A stretch of DNA of 64,000 nucleotides, taken from assembly GCA_963555705.1 (NCBI GenBank), contig OY743181.1, positions 23,192,513 through 23,256,512 of the forward strand. Direction: 5' to 3'. Positions within the stretch are counted from its first letter, which is position 1. Every line of letters begins with the position of its first letter. The notes below the pieces were generated by a model, which saw only the letters and a program-made list of their open reading frames with translations, searched no databases and had not been told where the DNA came from. Below, one piece after another: positions 59,537-64,000 of this stretch. A program made the position numbers and the translations under genes. This stretch comes from Ligustrum vulgare (lineage: Eukaryota > Streptophyta > Magnoliopsida > Lamiales > Oleaceae).

Positions 59537-59916
59537 CTTCTTATACATCACACTGATTATCACAATATTCATAAAGTGTCCAGGCAGCAAATCAAATTAC
59601 AATCATAAAACCTTAAAAATCTGTAAGAAATGGAGAAGATCTATTTATATACAATCTAATTCAAAAACATAATCGCCAAATTATGTAAAAGTTAGAGGCG
59701 ATGTTCAACCATTACCGGTTAGTATTTCAACATTTAATCGTAGATCAAAGAAATATGAAGTTCAAATGTGTGTATCGAGAACTTTTTATGTTAGGAAATG
59801 GTGGATGAATTTGGTTTTGTTTTGTTTTGAGGATGGTTTATATCAGCTGAGAACTTCATTCACAGAATGACTAGACAAAGTGACCAAGTTTGTTGCGAGT
59901 TCTCTACAAACCCTTA

Positions 59917-60781
59917 GCCCTTGTTCTCTTTGCTGTTTTGAGGTCGTTTTCTGTTTTTATTTTCAAAAACGCTAAAAACGCGTTCTCTTTACCATTTTCG
60001 AAAACGCATTTTGGAAAAAAAAAAAAAAAATTTGTACACAAAACGGAAAACGCCCGAAACATCATTTTTGGCGTTTTGTGTGTATTTCGACAAAAAATGT
60101 CCAAAACGCGGAAAACGCGTTTTGGGAAAATTTTTTTTTTTTTTTTTTTTAGAATTATCTTAACTTAGAAGTAAGCTTAATATAAAGTTTTTATTTTTTT
60201 TATTTTTTTTAGAATTATCCCAGCTTGGAACTAAGCCTAAATAAAGATTTTTTTTTTTTTTTTTTTTTGAGAATTATCCTAACTTGGAACTTAGTTTAAA
60301 TAAAGTTTTATTGAATTCAATATCAACATTACAAAAAAAAAATTAAATGAGAATTCTTGTTGTTATATTTCAAAAAATGCAATGATAAATGGACTCTGGT
60401 GGTTTTGAAAGAACTTGCATTTTCTGGATTTTAATAGAAGTAGAGCTTTCTCAAGTCCCGAACCTGATCAAGCTGTGTTAATATAAACTCCTAATGCTCA
60501 CATTAGTGTGTTGCATGTAACCATATTTTTAGTGTATTGTAAAAGGAAATTTGAGTTGGAGTTAGTAGTATTCTGCAAGCAAATTAATTAAAAATGGTTT
60601 AAATAGTGTTCTGCAAAATTTCAAACAGAACGTGTTTTCCAGCTTTTCATTTTCAAAAACAGTTTTCAGAAATGACAAACCAAACGCGTTTTCAGCAAAT
60701 TTGAAAACAAAAATGAAAACACAAAACACAAAATATTTTCGAAAATGAAAATACAAAATAAAATACAAACAGAACGCCACC
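59917..60781. mobile_element. Possible PIF/Harbinger (Tourist-like) MITE
   Basis: GCCCTTGTTCTCTTTG at the left and, inverted, GGTGGCGTTCTGTTTG at the right, with TTA on both sides (59914-59916 and 60782-60784). Both arms continue with TTTTGAAAACG-type runs; three A/T homopolymer blocks lie inside. End similarity is only moderate. Confidence 0.45.
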
Positions 60782-60862
60782 TTAGCTATGCATCTAGTTT
60801 TGTTGATTTCACAGTCTAGAAGTTTCTAACTGTCTATTGTATGCCTTTTGGGACAATAACAT

Positions 60863-63420
60863 TGTAACGACCTAAAAAATCTATCGTGTTATTATATTAA
60901 TTATTCACATTTAACGGACTCACTTGAAAGCTAAATAAAATTTTTAATTGATTTGACGTTTTTAAAGGGATATATTCGACATTAAATGAGAATTTTAATT
61001 TAGTTGATATCAACGAGAAATACATAAGAATATTAAATCTTAATTTAAATAATTTAATCGATTAAATAAATTGATTATCGTTTCCATCACTGGGAAGATA
61101 ATGATTGAACTGTATGGAGTGTACTTCAAAGTGGAACTAATAATTCATCCCAAGGTTGAAAAATAATAGACCAAAGTTAATTCGTAAATTTATGTTTCAA
61201 AATAGTAATGATTAAAGTTATATAATAATCACTTACATGTGACTTGCACATATATATTTATATTATATTATTTAAATAATATTTATTAACAACGAATTAC
61301 GTATAGTTTAGGGAAGCATTAATTCTTAGTTTTATTATCAGTTTTGACTATTCAAAAATATCACCACATAGAGTTTTGAATGATGTTCAAAATTACATAT
61401 TGTAGACATATAATCGGTTGACGACACGCCCTGAAAACCTTAATAAAAAGGTTGATAATTTGAAATGCTAGTTTTAAACGGCTTATTTTGATAAGTCGTA
61501 ACTTTCACTACAGTTGACCTTATTGCATTTCGGCGAGGAACAGGAAACTAGATCGTGTGTATTTTATAATGGTATATTGAAAGTTCAATTTTCATGATAA
61601 TAAGAGTACCGAAAATTAAAACGAAAGTTGCCAATTGAAAAGAAATCGAAAAAGATAAAAGTAAATTAATTTTAAGTGGTAAACTTTGACGAGCGTTAAC
61701 TTTTCCTCGATTATCAATTTTATAATTCGAAAATATCGTTGTAATGTATTCCTTGAGAACTCCATATTAGCTACAAGAACTCTCCATTTCGACTTCATAT
61801 GACCTTATAATTTTTAGAGTCATTTTGGGATTTTTATTAATTTTTAGGACTAAAATATAAATCTTATAGTTTTTGGGACCAAAAGAGTAAATAAAATATT
61901 TGCAATTTAGTCCTTAATAAAACTATAAATAGGGCAGTTGGTTGAGAAAAAAAGGAAAAAAAAAAAAAAGAAAAAGAAAAAAGAAGCGCAACGAGGAGAG
62001 AGAGAAAGGCCCGAGGGGTCGACCCCCCCCCCCCCTCCCCCTCGTCGTTCGCAAAGGTAAAATTTTTGTTTAAGTTAATTATTTATTTAATATATATAAT
62101 AAGTTTTGTATTAATATTGTTATGAATATTATTTTGAATATGAGAAGTAGATTAATTTTCGTATGAGAAATAATAAAGCTGGTCAATCTCTTTAAAATAC
62201 GTTGTTCCATATAATTATTTAGATAAAATATTTTACAATAAGTTGACCCATTTTAATATGGTATTATTTAATGGACCCTAATTTATATTGGTTAGTTGGA
62301 TTATAATGTATTATCACGTGACTAAAGTATAGTCTATATATATGATAGGTAATGATTGATGATCAATCAAGTTCGACTCCAAGTGGATTAGTGGTGCTAA
62401 TATTGAGGAATAAAGTCGTGATTCTAGGATATGTAGCAAGGAGTAAGGTAAGTAACATTTCAACTACAATGCAAAACATAATATTTATATTATTATGTGT
62501 TCATACGTGACTATGTGAGATCTGTTATTGGTGCAATATTCGTGAAATATGATGTGGCAATTATTTGTATGTGGTGAAAGAGTGTGAGACATGAATTGAT
62601 GATATGGCATATTATTAATGCACATGAATTCATTAGAATGTCATATTATGTGATTATGATGTACAATTGGCGCATGAAATATATGTTGGCATTCATGCGC
62701 ATTGACACGTGCATTGTATGGACTTAGAAGAAGTCCTCCATAAATGATAAAGAAAGAGATAAAGAGTATATGGAGATATATGGAGAGAGAATGATGTGGA
62801 TGATAATAGAATCTCCCTACGAGTGTATCGTATTTTACTTCACCTCCGGATATATACACCCACTTGAGGCTCCTGATGGTAATTAAGGATAGTCGAGGAT
62901 GGGGTGTTGGCGGTCCGGCGGTGGTATAAGAGTAGTGTCGGGAGGTCTCTGGTGGCCTTGGGATTACGGATCGGCATGCTGAGCGCTGTATATAATAGGC
63001 AATGTCTGATTGATATAATATAATTCTCGGTACAGTATTTTGAGTCTTGGTGGGAGACAATTGATACAAACTGTGGAGTCTTGAGTCTCGGGGGTCAATG
63101 ACGGACCACAGGTACTGGAAGGCACATGTTATCGGCCATGCGATATTTGAGCTCATACGGTACAACGTAATGGGATTCGGGCCCAAGTAGAAAATTTGGA
63201 TAAACTGAGATAACGAAAAGGCACGGAGCCTAGGAATGAGATAATCGTGAAAAAGTGAATCGAAACTCATGCGCATGATCATGTATATGTTGTTTGCTGA
63301 GAATTAGCTCATTTAGTTTTGCATTATAGATGTGACAATGCATGGATTTGAGGTTGGTGCGAGCTCTCAAATGACGGGACGATTGTGTACTAGGTACCTG
63401 ATCGTGGTTCATAGGCTTCT
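60863..63420 (+). repeat. Chromovirus-type LTR remnant
   Basis: Starts TGTAACGACCTAAAAAATC. Further on are a polyC/CTC run (62026-62042) and GTAAGGTAAGTAACATTTCA, which resemble long Tekay-like LTRs. No right end, duplication or second copy is visible. The 213-codon minus ORF at 62641-63282 has no recognisable domain and is probably chance within this remnant. Confidence 0.4.
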
Positions 63421-64000
63421 CACCAGGGAAACCTCAAAATGGTCCAACTACTTTTAAATAATTTTATTTCGTTTTGTTTCAAAATAGTTAAATATTTTAA
63501 ATAGAAAATTTTAGGCTATCTTCCGATATCCGCTCTCTGTTCCTTGTTTTAAACAGATCTTTTTTTTATCAACTTTTAACTATAATGTTTTTATATTATC
63601 GTTAGTTTATTCTTTTTTCTTCAAAACTAAATTATACTTGAGATTTTAGAGATACATACTTGTTTTTTTTATTTTTTACTATTTATTTCCATGTTAGTTT
63701 GTTAATTAATTGTTTAAACGTGCAGTGTATCTAAACATTGGAGATCCTTGCTATAAATGTTAATATTGCAAGTCTATTTTTTGTTTCGATAAGAGAATTG
63801 AAAAGTGTTATAAAACATGTCAATCCCCGAAGTTTTCATTATTCTGCATGTTGAGTGCATTTTATATGCATATTTCATATTTTTTTTGGTATTAAATTTG
63901 GAGTTATTTGGACAAATATCTACTTAATAGTGCATATTTTGTGATTAAATAGGCTTAACATTCAACTTCATGGGAGAAAGAAGCTAAAAGATTAATTGAG
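63421..64000. other. No feature seen
   Basis: AT-rich, no supported ORF or repeat end. Confidence 0.5.

Noticed and set aside
59890..60168. 92-codon ORF rich in F and K
   Set aside because: Product of A and T runs within a Harbinger-like MITE.
62641..63282. 213-codon minus-strand ORF
   Set aside because: No recognisable domain or signal; lies in an LTR-like remnant and has the loose composition of chance ORFs.

Overview
The window is plant nuclear DNA from an intergenic, transposon-dominated region. Evidence for a flowering plant: Athila- and Tat-lineage Ty3/gypsy elements, plant copia and chromovirus elements, hAT, CACTA, Stowaway and Helitron-like elements, plant tRNA primer-binding sites, and a plant LOG-family (cytokinin-activating enzyme) sequence. 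Base composition is AT-rich with long microsatellites. I find no intact single-copy host gene, tRNA, rRNA or CRISPR array. Everything was read by eye; no search or alignment program was run, so family assignments rest on motifs.

Layout. 1-6045: a cluster of foldback repeats, a long-TIR element (1305-3012) with a hAT MITE nested in it, then a Helitron-like element (3255-5684). 6046-12373: a young, minus-oriented copia-type LTR element (208-bp LTRs with one mismatch, 5-bp target duplication TAATG). It has no recognisable gag or pol. It carries an intronless LOG-like pseudogene, an orphan 182-codon ORF and many short hairpins with changing stems. 12374-13842: degraded repeats, a SINE-like unit and a foldback element. 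13843-about 36105: one Tat-lineage Ty3/gypsy element (gag, PR-RT-RNH-aRNH-IN, antisense aORF) broken by two later insertions. A minus-strand gag-only copia element (14182-20019) sits in its 5' LTR, and a decayed chromovirus (24889-30327) sits in its RNase H region. Its 3' LTR is absent. 36569-45234: a minus-strand Athila element reduced to gag-protease. 45967-48288: a non-autonomous CACTA element with a Ulp1-protease fragment. 48289-64000: hAT MITEs, LTR remnants, a foldback MITE, a second Helitron-like element with a Stowaway inside, a diverged ~230-bp tandem array, a Harbinger-like MITE and a chromovirus-type LTR remnant.

How the parts relate. Target-site duplications give a clear nesting order: Tat first, then copia and chromovirus into it. 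None of the LTR elements here could move without enzymes supplied in trans. Two of them carry palindrome arrays 80-200 bp upstream of the LTR TATA box and a second copy of the array in the internal 3' region. One of these array modules is shared between the copia and chromovirus elements although the two belong to different superfamilies. The most unusual signals are the hairpin family and the LOG capture in the 6046-12373 element, and the shared palindrome module.
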